Positions 1 to 9,322 of a stretch of DNA of 44,466 nucleotides are shown in pieces. The DNA comes from a virus. The translations under genes were made by a program, and so were the position numbers. The notes under the pieces are model-generated. The model did no database searches. It had not been told where the DNA came from and saw only the letters and a program-made list of their open reading frames with translations. Positions within the stretch are counted from its first letter, which is position 1; each line of letters opens with the position of its first letter. Where the stretch lies: positions 1 to 44,466 of IMG/VR virus record IMGVR_UViG_3300034375_010822, one strand, 5' to 3'.

Positions 1-3000
1 GGCTTTTTCGGTAAAATCAATGAATTTACTGGACAACAAAAGCAACTTGAAGGATTTGAACTTGCATTGAAAAATGTCGGGCTTTCTACTGTTGAAGCAG
101 GTAAAGCATTAGGGGAGGCATCTTCAATCTCAGCACGATTAGGAGCCCCATTACAGCAAGTTGAAAAGTCTTTTAAGCGCATGGTTCCATCCTTGCGTGC
201 TGTCGGCGTGAACGCTGAAGACTCTAGTAAGTTTATTGAGGGTATTGCCGCGAGGACTCAGACGCTTGGATTAAATACTGAACAGTCCGGTCGTTTTGTT
301 GAAGCATTCGCTCAGGTTCTTTCAAAGGGTAAGTTACAAGCAGAAGAACTTAATCAGCAAATTTCTGAACTTGATGGTGCTTTCAGGACTCAATTAGCAG
401 ATGCTCTAGGTGTAACAACTAGTGAACTAGAGGAATTAATTAGCAATGGTGAAATCACAGCTGAAGTCTTTGTTAAGGCTTTCGGCGAGATGGAAAATGG
501 AGCGGAAGAACTGGCAAAAAGAGTCAAAGAGGGTAATTTAACTGTCCAACAGTTTCAAAACATAATTGATAAAATTCAAATTGAAAACATCAGGAATCTT
601 GGTAAGTTACTGGAACCTGCTATTAAAGGTTTTCTGCAGTTACAATTAGCTTCAGAACAATTTATTGCTACTGTAATTGATTCAGAGTTTGGTAAATTTC
701 TAGTAGATGTCTTTAATAATGTCGTACTTGGTATTCGTGACTTTGCGACTATTTTAATTAATACGACCAAAGCGCTTGGCTTCTTTCTAGAACCTTTGTT
801 TGGCATAACAAGACTTTTCTCTGGCCTTCTAAGATTAATCGTACCGCTTGCTGCTGGCTTTGTGACTCTTAAAGTTGCAACTTTTGCCTACGGCGCATCA
901 GCGACCTTTGCAAGCAATGCCTTAGTTCCATTTATTGCCAATCTAGTAAAGACAGCAATACAGGCAACAATTACAAAGGCTGCTTTGATTAAACTTGCTG
1001 CGGTAAATTTTGCCAAAAGTATTGCTGGGTGGTCGGTTGCTTTGCTTGAGTTCATCAAAACCCTTGTTCTTACTCGGGGCAATTTAGCTGCAGCAGGTAC
1101 AGAATTAAAAGTATATACTGCATTACAGGGTAAGGCATCGGCGGCTGCATTGGCTGGTGTTGCTAAATTTGGAGCATTGGCTGGTGTTGCATTACTCGTC
1201 GCTTCTGCATTTGTAAAATATAAAACTGATTCCAAAGAAGCCAAAAAAGTCACAGAAGAAATCAATATTTTAGTGAAGGAATCCACAGAGAGACTAAAGG
1301 AAGAAAATGCCGAGCTGCAAAAAAAAGTAGACCTCTTGATGATTTTAAAGCGTATTGGTGCATTTGGCGAGGCAATTATTTTTGGGACAACAGGAATAGG
1401 CCAAACTGAAGAATTTAGATCAACTGCTCAAAGCGTTTTAAATTTAACTGAACAATTTAATAAATTTGCAGAAAATGCAAAAATAAACTTCAAAGACCTC
1501 AAAGGAGTTTCTGATGATACTTTTGTAAAACTTTTACAAGATGCAGAGGACGCTACCGCAGCCACTCAAGCACTATTAGAAAAAATTCCCGAGTTAAAGA
1601 AAGAAGCTAAAGGAAACGCTGATGCATTGATGTTGCTGGAAATTGACGAAAAAAGATTGAGAGAAAATCTTGCATTGCTAAAAGATCAATTGGGATCTTT
1701 GCGCGAAGAAAAAAAATCAAGAAAAGAATTAACAAAAGAAATTGAAAACAATATCAAATCACTTGAGGAATACAATAAAAAACGAAAAGAAGCAGAAGAA
1801 TTCCAAGATACAGCAGCCTTAGCATTAGAAGTTAAATTACTCAAACAGTATGGTGATACCGCCAAAGATGCAGCCGATAAAAACTTAATACTCTCTGCCG
1901 CAGAAGCTTTCAGGCACGAAGGCAATGTAAAACAACTTCAGGAGGAACTTAAATTAATTAAAGAGAAAGACGCTAAAGCATTTGGGGGCGAAGAGGAAAA
2001 GCGTAAGCTTGTCGAGCAAGTTACAAAAGATATTTTAATTAATCAGAAAAAGCAGATGGAAGCTGCTAAGAATTTTGCAGATATCATTACTGCCGAAGTT
2101 GAGCGTGTATTTAAAGAAAGCAGTGATGCTGCTCAAAATTATCTAGATATAGCTAATCAGGTTACGAGCGCTGTGAATAAAGTTCGGAGCACCATTGGTA
2201 CTACTATAAGTACTTTAAAAACTGCTTCAAATATTGTATTTGATAATATGCTTCCTGGAGCAAGTCCGCAAAAACAGAAGGAGATTGAAAGATCCCGTCT
2301 TCTTACTGCAGCCAGAATTAATGAAATTGAACATAAAATTACACAGATAAAATTAAAAACTGCATTTAGAATGCAGCAAATCGAAACACAGGTCATGCAA
2401 GCTAGGCTTCGTGGTGAAGCTGCAATAGCAAGAAGAAGAGGGGATGAGGCTGGAGCCCAAAACCTAGAACGTAGCGCAAACTCTTTAAATGAAATCTTGA
2501 GGCTGAACGAAATGAACTATAACATGGAGAGAAGAAATTTATACCTACAAAAACGCATCAAAGACGAACGATTGGTTCAACAGGCGATGTCTACAAAGAT
2601 TGGAGACCAAGAAGTCCAATTGTTTAGTAATTACGCAAACAGAACTCTTGCTATCGAACAGACCAATCGGGCTCTTGGGACTCAAGGATTAAAATTAGAC
2701 GATATCAGAAGGACTATGTCTGAAATTGATACTCAAACTGAAGCACTTGAGCTGTTTGACGAAAAAGCATTAGTAAGTGGTGAAAATGGCTTAGCGATGC
2801 AAGTAGAGTCAATGGGTGATATTAACAGTCGAGTTAAAGAGATGCAGGGTAATTTTATGGGATCTGTCGACTCTAATGAATCATTGTTGCAAGGTCTGGG
2901 GAATACGCAGCAGGCAATGAGCCGCTTAACCGCTGAAGGTCAAAACTACAACAAGGAGCTTGAAAAAGCTGTCGGTAACATTGAAAACATAAGGAATGCA

Positions 3001-3462
3001 GTTTCGCGTGGTACTGCAGCCCGCTGGATGGGTGGTCCTGTTGAAGGTGGTCAGACCTATCGTGTTAATGATGCAGGATTGGGCCGTGAAGCGTTTATGA
3101 ACAAGTTTGGAAACATTAGCATGCTTCCTGCAGGATCTAATATTAATTGGACTGCGCCTAGTTCGGGTACAATTATTCCTGCTGCAATTGTCAAACAGTT
3201 AAGCAAAAATACTGAATACAATTCACGAATTGCCGACAGTAATGCTAAAACCATTCCAACAAGGTCAGCAGCATTAGGTCGTGATAGTGGCATGGATTCT
3301 GGCAACCTAGTCAAGCAGATGACTGCTGCAATTGGCGCTTCTGGCGGCAACCAACGCATCACAAACAACGTGACAATCCAAAGCCAGCAACCTGTGACTG
3401 ACGCTTCTAAGATCATGACCAATGTTGCTCGAATGCGGCTGCGCAATTCTGGGAGGATCTGA
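1..3462 (+). CDS. Tail tape-measure protein, 5' end missing
   Basis: The frame is open from base 1, so the true start lies before the window; 1153 codons are visible. The first ~190 residues match the phage tape-measure N-terminal domain: FGKINEFTGQQKQLEGFE, then LSKGKLQAEELNQQISE and LGVTTSELEELISNGEI. Hydrophobic segments at roughly residues 220-400 suggest membrane-inserting helices. Residues ~410-860 are charged and largely helical or coiled-coil. A Gly-rich tail with WMGGPVEGGQTYRVND closes the protein. In long-tailed phages this protein sets tail length and is ejected with the DNA. Its stop overlaps the next start (TGATG), so the two are translationally coupled. Assignment to tape measure is secure; the phage type is inferred. 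Confidence 0.92.
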   Translation, partial: GFFGKINEFTGQQKQLEGFELALKNVGLSTVEAGKALGEASSISARLGAPLQQVEKSFKRMVPSLRAVGVNAEDSSKFIEGIAARTQTLGLNTEQSGRFVEAFAQVLSKGKLQAEELNQQISELDGAFRTQLADALGVTTSELEELISNGEITAEVFVKAFGEMENGAEELAKRVKEGNLTVQQFQNIIDKIQIENIRNLGKLLEPAIKGFLQLQLASEQFIATVIDSEFGKFLVDVFNNVVLGIRDFATILINTTKALGFFLEPLFGITRLFSGLLRLIVPLAAGFVTLKVATFAYGASATFASNALVPFIANLVKTAIQATITKAALIKLAAVNFAKSIAGWSVALLEFIKTLVLTRGNLAAAGTELKVYTALQGKASAAALAGVAKFGALAGVALLVASAFVKYKTDSKEAKKVTEEINILVKESTERLKEENAELQKKVDLLMILKRIGAFGEAIIFGTTGIGQTEEFRSTAQSVLNLTEQFNKFAENAKINFKDLKGVSDDTFVKLLQDAEDATAATQALLEKIPELKKEAKGNADALMLLEIDEKRLRENLALLKDQLGSLREEKKSRKELTKEIENNIKSLEEYNKKRKEAEEFQDTAALALEVKLLKQYGDTAKDAADKNLILSAAEAFRHEGNVKQLQEELKLIKEKDAKAFGGEEEKRKLVEQVTKDILINQKKQMEAAKNFADIITAEVERVFKESSDAAQNYLDIANQVTSAVNKVRSTIGTTISTLKTASNIVFDNMLPGASPQKQKEIERSRLLTAARINEIEHKITQIKLKTAFRMQQIETQVMQARLRGEAAIARRRGDEAGAQNLERSANSLNEILRLNEMNYNMERRNLYLQKRIKDERLVQQAMSTKIGDQEVQLFSNYANRTLAIEQTNRALGTQGLKLDDIRRTMSEIDTQTEALELFDEKALVSGENGLAMQVESMGDINSRVKEMQGNFMGSVDSNESLLQGLGNTQQAMSRLTAEGQNYNKELEKAVGNIENIRNAVSRGTAARWMGGPVEGGQTYRVNDAGLGREAFMNKFGNISMLPAGSNINWTAPSSGTIIPAAIVKQLSKNTEYNSRIADSNAKTIPTRSAALGRDSGMDSGNLVKQMTAAIGASGGNQRITNNVTIQSQQPVTDASKIMTNVARMRLRNSGRI

Positions 3463-3863
3463 TGGCGACTGGAGATTTTACGATTACTTATGATACAACA
3501 TCTGTAACGCTTAACCAGTTTTCTGGGGAAGACTTACCACGAGCATACCTTGGACAGGCGACGCTGGAATTTAGTGCCATTGGTGCGGGATATTCTACCG
3601 GACCCGCTGTTAGGCAAAAGCGTGTCTGGTCTATCGCTGCCTATGCAACATATCAGCAATGTCTAGATACATTTACGATTTTCGAAGGATGGGATGCCGA
3701 GCGAGCTACTGGTGTCAACACAGCTAAGGTTTCTGTACAGGATGAGTTGTTTGGCAGTACTGTTTCAGCTAGCGCGTTTTTTACCGATCCACCTGTTGTA
3801 TCAAAACTAGGATCTGGCAATGACACTCTTTACTTGATGACATTTGCACTGACGGAGACATGA
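3462..3863 (+). CDS. Small tail protein
   Basis: A 133-residue protein whose ATG overlaps the tape-measure stop and which is followed one base later by the next tail gene. It is rich in beta-prone segments, Thr, Ser and aromatics, with no signal peptide or membrane helix. By position between tape measure and a large tail-tip protein it fits a distal-tail or minor tail protein. No diagnostic motif is visible, so the role rests on gene order and composition. Confidence 0.65.
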   Translation: MATGDFTITYDTTSVTLNQFSGEDLPRAYLGQATLEFSAIGAGYSTGPAVRQKRVWSIAAYATYQQCLDTFTIFEGWDAERATGVNTAKVSVQDELFGSTVSASAFFTDPPVVSKLGSGNDTLYLMTFALTET

Positions 3864-3864
3864 T

Positions 3865-6800
3865 ATGTCATTTATCAATACCGCAACTCGTACATATATC
3901 TACATTAATAACGAGGATGTTTCGGAGTATTTAATTCAAGGATCGCTTTCTGATGATTCGGTTTACAGTAGTACAATTGTTACAACAAGGGGGCAAATTG
4001 TTCTTGGCACGAACGAACTGACTCTTGATTTTAATAAGACAATTTATCCAATTGGATCTAAAGTCAATATTTGGATTGGTCTTGATAATGGTGAAATTGC
4101 ATTGCACCCGAAGGGCACTTTATATGTAATGAATTCTAATGTTAGTGTCGAAGAAAAAACTTTAACACTTGAAGTTGGGTGTTCGCTGGCTTTTATTTCG
4201 GACAAGGAAGATCAATATCAATCAGCGATTGAAACGTTATTCGATGATATGTTTACTGCGGAAGAGCAGGGATATTTTGATATTGAAGAGAAAAAAATAT
4301 CTGTATTGTCAGCCTTGCTGGAAGTAAATGGTCAAGTTATTTACCAAGACCCATATGGAAATATTCAAAAATTAAATGCATTTGGTGATGATGGACTGGG
4401 CGCCAGCCTCCTTCCAGCAAAACTTACATCATTTGATAAATATTCTGCAATTTCAATAGAGTCAATATCTGATTCATCTTTTGAAAATGGAGTTTCATCG
4501 GTTACGGTGGAAACAACAATCGATACACGAAAGAGGAAAGAAGATGATGAAGATCCTCCAGAAGATCCTACACGACCCGAACCATTAATTACTTCTGTAG
4601 TCCAAAGAACTATAGAAGTTCCAAGCACAACCGGCTATATCAACCTTACTCGTTCGCCTCGGGCACTTACGAGTCAAAGTAACCCCATTACTGGTACGTC
4701 TGATGAACCCCAACCGTCGAGCGGTTCTGTCGGCTATGACTACAGAATCGATGGTTCGATGGAGACAGGTAGTCAACTCGTAAAAGAAAGAGTTACGTCT
4801 GGCAGGTATGTCAGGTATAGCACTGATGAAGGGGAAGGTAATCAAGTCGTCATGGAGCAATCATGGGAGCATTGCTCAGCGGGAACATGGGCCTCCAGCG
4901 CGATCAGTAATAGTTTGAATCAAGTCATAACTCATGTCAATAATTTAATTAATGAATGTAATGGATTACTGCAAAAAGCTAATCAATGGCTTGATTTAAG
5001 AGATGAACAAATTAAAAAGGGTAAAGTAGGCAGTAGCGATTATTATTACGCTTTGTATAAAGCGCAAGCATTTTTGGCAAGAGCTGATTATCTGTGGTCA
5101 TTAATTCAAGAATATGTTACAGCTGGAAATTCGTTAGTTAATAGCTACACTGGAATATACGGTTTAGCTAGCGCGTCTACAACTGAATATAGCTACGGTA
5201 AGGCCGGCGAAACATTAATGACTGTAACTTCAAATTATTTACCTCCAATCTCTTGGGATTCTTCAGAGGCTGCCGAAATCCAGCTAAATGGTTATTTATT
5301 ACAAGTCCAATACCTTTCAATTTCAGAGGTTGGGGTGCCCAATGGTGAAGTTTCTTTCTTTACTAATCTGGGCTTAAAACTAGCTAGTCAAAGTGTTAAG
5401 ACCTATCAATATGACACATTATATACAACGGAAACAGAGGTATTTGAGGACTATCAAAACCCCCAAAACAATTTCATAGCCAAGAGATATTCCTCTTCTG
5501 GTTCTTCCAATGCAGACCAATCAGATAGAATCATTGACCTGGAGTCTGTAGATGGGAAAGGCTATTGCAATGTAGAAACCGAACAAGAAGAACTTAAGAT
5601 AACAGTCCCCGTACAAGGCGATTTATCTGTTGTTACTGCCGGCTGGTTTGGCGCACCAAAAGCATATGAAAAAGTTGTTTCATTTCCATTGGAGTTTGCT
5701 CCAATGCTTCCCAAGTATAATAGTACGACTAGGAGCTGTTCAAGTATTAGTGGTTCAGGTAGAAAGAGCACATATGAAAACATCTTAAAGAAATATGCTA
5801 TTATACTTGCCAAGAAGATTAGTGGAGATAATAGAGGGTTCAGGATTACCGAGAAGATGCGAGCGGAAATATTTGAGTATTATCCATTCTATCCAGTAAA
5901 CATTTCTTGCGAATCAGTTAGCAGAGCTTTTACTGCAAGAGTTTCTGCGTCTAACTGGGTTTTTGATTCTCAAAATGCTGTATGTTCTTTTGATTGCTTA
6001 TTGACTGGGGCAATTGACGATCCAGTTTTTGCAAGTCCATCACACAGATCTTTTTACTTAAAAACAGAAGGCAATTATACTTTCAACTCTAATAGCTTGA
6101 AGTTGCCTAGCACTACGAGTAGTATCGCAATTATCACGTTACCAGCAAATGGGCAGTTCGAACTTTCTAATGTTGCGGTGAGCGTTGGAGATCAGATCAC
6201 AAAAGCTGACATTGATTCTGGCTTGCTTGTGTTTGTGCCGGATACTGGAGATACGACAAATATTGAATTTACCTATGAAGCCAAGGATTCATCAGGTGAA
6301 ACAATCTCTAGTGATGAAAACATCTATCCAGTATTTACATCTGTAATCATTACTCCTGAAAATTATGCCGCTGACGGCGGTGAATTTACCTTAAATGTAA
6401 GCAACAATGGTTTTGATTGTGATGGCGGAAATCTTGACTCTGGCGCCTCCCTGGGAGGGCCAGCGCAGATGAACGCTGGCGATTTTGATACCGGTACTAC
6501 TATTACCCTTCCAACTCCTCCAATACCTCAGGGAACCCCCTCTGGGAATAATAGCGCTGACCCAGAAACCGATTTCGGTATTGCAGTTAAAGATGGAGAC
6601 GATAATGTAATTGATTCTGATGATCTACCGGTGAGCGAAGGTGGGCTGGACGCAGTATTTGATGTATTAATTGATGCGAGCGCAATATTGAATATATTTG
6701 CTGAATTCAATGTAAATATTATTGAGAATTTGGGATGGGATTATGGATATATTTCTGTTAAGTTGGGGACCGACTTTGATTTTGGTACAATTAGCTCGCC

Positions 6801-6873
6801 AAATAGCTATGACGCTGACTTTGGTAGTATTGCTACAGCAAACGAACCAGTCCTGCAATCTTCTGTTGTTTAA
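3865..6873 (+). CDS. Large tail-tip / baseplate-hub-like protein
   Basis: A 1002-residue protein directly after the small tail protein. The N-terminal ~120 residues (YIYINNEDVSEYLIQGSLSD, then VNIWIGLDNGE and GTLYVMN) have the beta-rich pattern of phage tail hub domains. The middle part holds an acidic Pro-rich linker near residue 230 (DDEDPPEDPTRPEP) and a helical stretch around residues 340-430. From about residue 730 there is a cadherin-like module (LPANGQFELSNVAVSVGDQI ... FTYEAKDSSGE), followed by a low-complexity Asp/Gly/Ser region. Cadherin-like repeats are common in phage adhesion proteins. Hub versus central fibre cannot be decided from sequence alone. Confidence 0.7.
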   Translation: MSFINTATRTYIYINNEDVSEYLIQGSLSDDSVYSSTIVTTRGQIVLGTNELTLDFNKTIYPIGSKVNIWIGLDNGEIALHPKGTLYVMNSNVSVEEKTLTLEVGCSLAFISDKEDQYQSAIETLFDDMFTAEEQGYFDIEEKKISVLSALLEVNGQVIYQDPYGNIQKLNAFGDDGLGASLLPAKLTSFDKYSAISIESISDSSFENGVSSVTVETTIDTRKRKEDDEDPPEDPTRPEPLITSVVQRTIEVPSTTGYINLTRSPRALTSQSNPITGTSDEPQPSSGSVGYDYRIDGSMETGSQLVKERVTSGRYVRYSTDEGEGNQVVMEQSWEHCSAGTWASSAISNSLNQVITHVNNLINECNGLLQKANQWLDLRDEQIKKGKVGSSDYYYALYKAQAFLARADYLWSLIQEYVTAGNSLVNSYTGIYGLASASTTEYSYGKAGETLMTVTSNYLPPISWDSSEAAEIQLNGYLLQVQYLSISEVGVPNGEVSFFTNLGLKLASQSVKTYQYDTLYTTETEVFEDYQNPQNNFIAKRYSSSGSSNADQSDRIIDLESVDGKGYCNVETEQEELKITVPVQGDLSVVTAGWFGAPKAYEKVVSFPLEFAPMLPKYNSTTRSCSSISGSGRKSTYENILKKYAIILAKKISGDNRGFRITEKMRAEIFEYYPFYPVNISCESVSRAFTARVSASNWVFDSQNAVCSFDCLLTGAIDDPVFASPSHRSFYLKTEGNYTFNSNSLKLPSTTSSIAIITLPANGQFELSNVAVSVGDQITKADIDSGLLVFVPDTGDTTNIEFTYEAKDSSGETISSDENIYPVFTSVIITPENYAADGGEFTLNVSNNGFDCDGGNLDSGASLGGPAQMNAGDFDTGTTITLPTPPIPQGTPSGNNSADPETDFGIAVKDGDDNVIDSDDLPVSEGGLDAVFDVLIDASAILNIFAEFNVNIIENLGWDYGYISVKLGTDFDFGTISSPNSYDADFGSIATANEPVLQSSVV

Positions 6874-6874
6874 T

Positions 6875-6884
6875 GGAAGACTAC
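6875..6884 (+). promoter_or_regulatory. GGNANNCTA element, copy 1
   Basis: GGAAGACTAC lies one base after the upstream stop codon and 27 bases before the next ATG. The leader contains a dyad, AGACT at the element and AGTCT just before the ATG. It is one of a set of similar elements in front of mostly virion genes. Confidence 0.5.
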
Positions 6885-6901
6885 GCTGATTCTGGAGTCT
6901 G

Positions 6902-7315
6902 ATGGCAATTTTTTCCTCTGAAGAGCTAAACGAACAAGCTGAATTGGCTTATCTTCGCGGGACTTATTATATTGCCCTCATTGATAATTCTTCTGGGTAT
7001 GATGAGACTGTAACTTATTCCGATATTGTCGCGGATGAGGTAACAGCAGGAACTGGTGGATACGCAAGGTTAAGTTATACCTACAGCTCTGGTGATCTTG
7101 AGTCTTATTCTAATGGCCAACCGTTAAGCAGGAAGACGGCTAATTTTGTTCATGATGGATCATCGGGAGATATTGTATTTAATCATGTTGCGATTTTACG
7201 AGAAGTAAGCGGATCGTATACAGTAGTCGCTATCGAGCCAGTTGGCTCTACGACGACGTTAAGTGAGGGTAATACAGCAGTTATTAATATTGATTTTCTG
7301 CACGGTAGGCCATGA
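6902..7315 (+). CDS. Probable tail or fibre-associated structural protein
   Basis: A 137-residue protein starting at ATG 27 bases after a GGNANNCTA element. It reads as mostly beta strands with many Tyr, Ser, Gly and Thr residues (YYIALIDNSSGYDETVTYSD, then VAIEPVGSTTTLSEGNTAVI), typical of small tail components. There is no signal peptide or membrane helix. Its stop overlaps the next ATG (ATGA). The function is inferred only from position in the tail region. Confidence 0.6.
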   Translation: MAIFSSEELNEQAELAYLRGTYYIALIDNSSGYDETVTYSDIVADEVTAGTGGYARLSYTYSSGDLESYSNGQPLSRKTANFVHDGSSGDIVFNHVAILREVSGSYTVVAIEPVGSTTTLSEGNTAVINIDFLHGRP

Positions 7316-7569
7316 AGAATTTAACGTCTGACCTCAACAATCTAGCCAACAGTAGCAGACTTAATGCCATTGATTCTGCCTATGCCGGGAGTCCTGCTTC
7401 TCAATACAACTTCAAAACCCAATGGCAAGGATATGACAAGAATGGCAATGGTGTTGTGCGTTATAATGGAAAAAATTACTCTGGAAGTGTTATTTCTGGT
7501 TCGAGTCCTGCACCCAGGTCAGTGGTTTTACTGAGAGTCGGCAAGAACATAAGAAATATAACATCTTAA
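7312..7569 (+). CDS. Small structural protein sharing a module with the next gene
   Basis: An 85-residue protein whose ATG overlaps the previous stop. A helical N-terminus is followed by a small beta module with QGYDKNGNGVVRYNGK. The same module recurs at the N-terminus of the next gene (IGYDKKGNGLVKQDSE), in the same order: an N-terminal helix, then GYDK-GNG-V, then a VI-G strand. The shared module suggests a common attachment point on the tail. No enzyme motif is visible. Confidence 0.6.
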   Translation: MKNLTSDLNNLANSSRLNAIDSAYAGSPASQYNFKTQWQGYDKNGNGVVRYNGKNYSGSVISGSSPAPRSVVLLRVGKNIRNITS

Positions 7570-7570
7570 A

Positions 7571-9292
7571 ATGTCTCTCGAAGATCAAGTACGAGAATTT
7601 GCCAAATTGGCAAGACTTGCAATAATGCAGCAATTGCAGGCTGAAGGGAAAGCTAAGCAGGGCAAGGCTCGATGGATTGGATATGACAAAAAAGGGAATG
7701 GACTAGTTAAGCAGGATTCTGAAATCAGGACGGTAAGAGTTATTGGAAATATTTCACTCAAGGCCGGTAGTAGTGTTTATATCGACGAAGAAAATACAAT
7801 TGAAATTAAAAAGAAACGTAAAGCAGCAGAAAAGCCGAAATTTCAGAAAAATATTTCACCAAAACCTAAAGAGCAATTAATTTATAGGCCATTGGTTTAT
7901 GTACCAGATCCTGATTTAATTGGTGACTATCTGTTGATTTATAGAGAGCCTTTTACAGCAACAAACGATGCGTCTGCATTTGAAGAGCTTGAGCTTGCCA
8001 ACAATCAATCTAGCTCTGGGGGTAGGGTGTTATGGCAGACAGAAAATCAATATAATCCAAGAAATGCTGACATGTTAATGATAACTGCTGGAGTTGTAGA
8101 TGTTGGTGGAGTTAATATATCTGGCAGTACTCCAGCTTTCGCTACTTTGAACTTTGGTTCTTCAACAGCAAATGTTAGTGGTGCCGGTCCCGTATACAAT
8201 CTTCCGGCTGACTACATAGCAAATGTTGAAACAGGACAAACTCTTAGCTTTACCATGTCTATGGCCTCGCCTTCCAGCGGTGGTAGTTTTGCTTATTTCG
8301 GTGCTCATGGTCGGATGTTTTCTTATAGAAATTCTCCAGTTTATTATGTAACAGGTGCGAACAAAGATTACACAATTGATTTCTCGAATTATATAAGCAC
8401 AGGCAGCAGGGTTGTCGATTCAGTTCTATTACATTCTTACATATCTAGTCCGGGTGGCAGTTCAAGGTATTTATACAATATTTTTGCAGTCGCTTCTATT
8501 GATAATTTGTCAGTAACTGAAGACCCTTCGAATGTTTATAACAGTACAACCTCAACTTCACAAAATTACTTCTACGCTTGTCCGTTGACTTATCAATATA
8601 TTTTCACAAAAATTAATCTGCGAACAGGCACGACAGAGGGCAGTTCAATTGAAACAACTTTGTTTGACAATCTACAGAGTGGCGCTTATAGTTTGGATTA
8701 CCTGTATTCAATATCAATAGGCAGAAACTTAGATTTTGTCCCACCGGTTGCTACTTCCGGGTCAGTTTTTAACCAAAACTGGTCAAACTATTTAGATCCA
8801 AGACCTTTATTTCAAAACGCAGATCCAGGAGATTGGATCTATCAGGTTAAAGACGCCATTAATGATTTCCCGGATACCACTGGCGCTTGGACGACAGTAA
8901 GAAGTTTCTTGCAGAAATCATATAGAAACGGTAAATTGAACAATTACTTTACCGATGGTCTTTTGCAGTATTCTTCTGGGGTTGTTTTTTACCCAACTGC
9001 TAGAGAAAAAACAATTGACTTAACTTCAATCACCAACTTCTCTAGTATCCAAAATGCTTTTAGCGGTGCCACAGCCTTAGGCAGCCTTGATTCTGTCATC
9101 GAAACCGGGGAATGGATTGATCATGTTACTTCTGTAAGTAATACGTCATGGGCAAGATATTTTGGCCCAAATTTACAAACAAGTTTGCCTCAGTATGCGC
9201 TGGCTACCGGCGTATCCCAGGAGACAATTGACAAAACGACAGCGTTCGCCTTAAATCTTGGCCCAACAGAATATATATATTTAGATCGTTGA
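7571..9292 (+). CDS. Tail fibre / adhesin-like protein
   Basis: A 573-residue protein starting one base after the previous stop. The first ~75 residues repeat the GYDKxGNG module of the gene before it; a basic, Pro-containing linker follows (KKKRKAAEKPKFQ). The rest is Ser/Thr/Tyr/Gly-rich beta structure typical of receptor-binding or fibre proteins. No catalytic motif is seen. The arrangement of N-terminal anchor, linker and large beta-rich distal part suggests a host-contact protein, but the call rests on composition and neighbourhood. Confidence 0.6.
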   Translation: MSLEDQVREFAKLARLAIMQQLQAEGKAKQGKARWIGYDKKGNGLVKQDSEIRTVRVIGNISLKAGSSVYIDEENTIEIKKKRKAAEKPKFQKNISPKPKEQLIYRPLVYVPDPDLIGDYLLIYREPFTATNDASAFEELELANNQSSSGGRVLWQTENQYNPRNADMLMITAGVVDVGGVNISGSTPAFATLNFGSSTANVSGAGPVYNLPADYIANVETGQTLSFTMSMASPSSGGSFAYFGAHGRMFSYRNSPVYYVTGANKDYTIDFSNYISTGSRVVDSVLLHSYISSPGGSSRYLYNIFAVASIDNLSVTEDPSNVYNSTTSTSQNYFYACPLTYQYIFTKINLRTGTTEGSSIETTLFDNLQSGAYSLDYLYSISIGRNLDFVPPVATSGSVFNQNWSNYLDPRPLFQNADPGDWIYQVKDAINDFPDTTGAWTTVRSFLQKSYRNGKLNNYFTDGLLQYSSGVVFYPTAREKTIDLTSITNFSSIQNAFSGATALGSLDSVIETGEWIDHVTSVSNTSWARYFGPNLQTSLPQYALATGVSQETIDKTTAFALNLGPTEYIYLDR

Positions 9293-9293
9293 C

Positions 9294-9303
9294 GGAATAC
9301 TAG
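9294..9303 (+). promoter_or_regulatory. GGNANNCTA element, copy 2
   Basis: GGAATACTAG lies one base after the stop codon and 29 bases before the GTG start of the next gene. The same exact 10-mer recurs at 12592 and 16695. Confidence 0.55.
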
Positions 9304-9322
9304 TTCAGCTTTATGATCTTTT

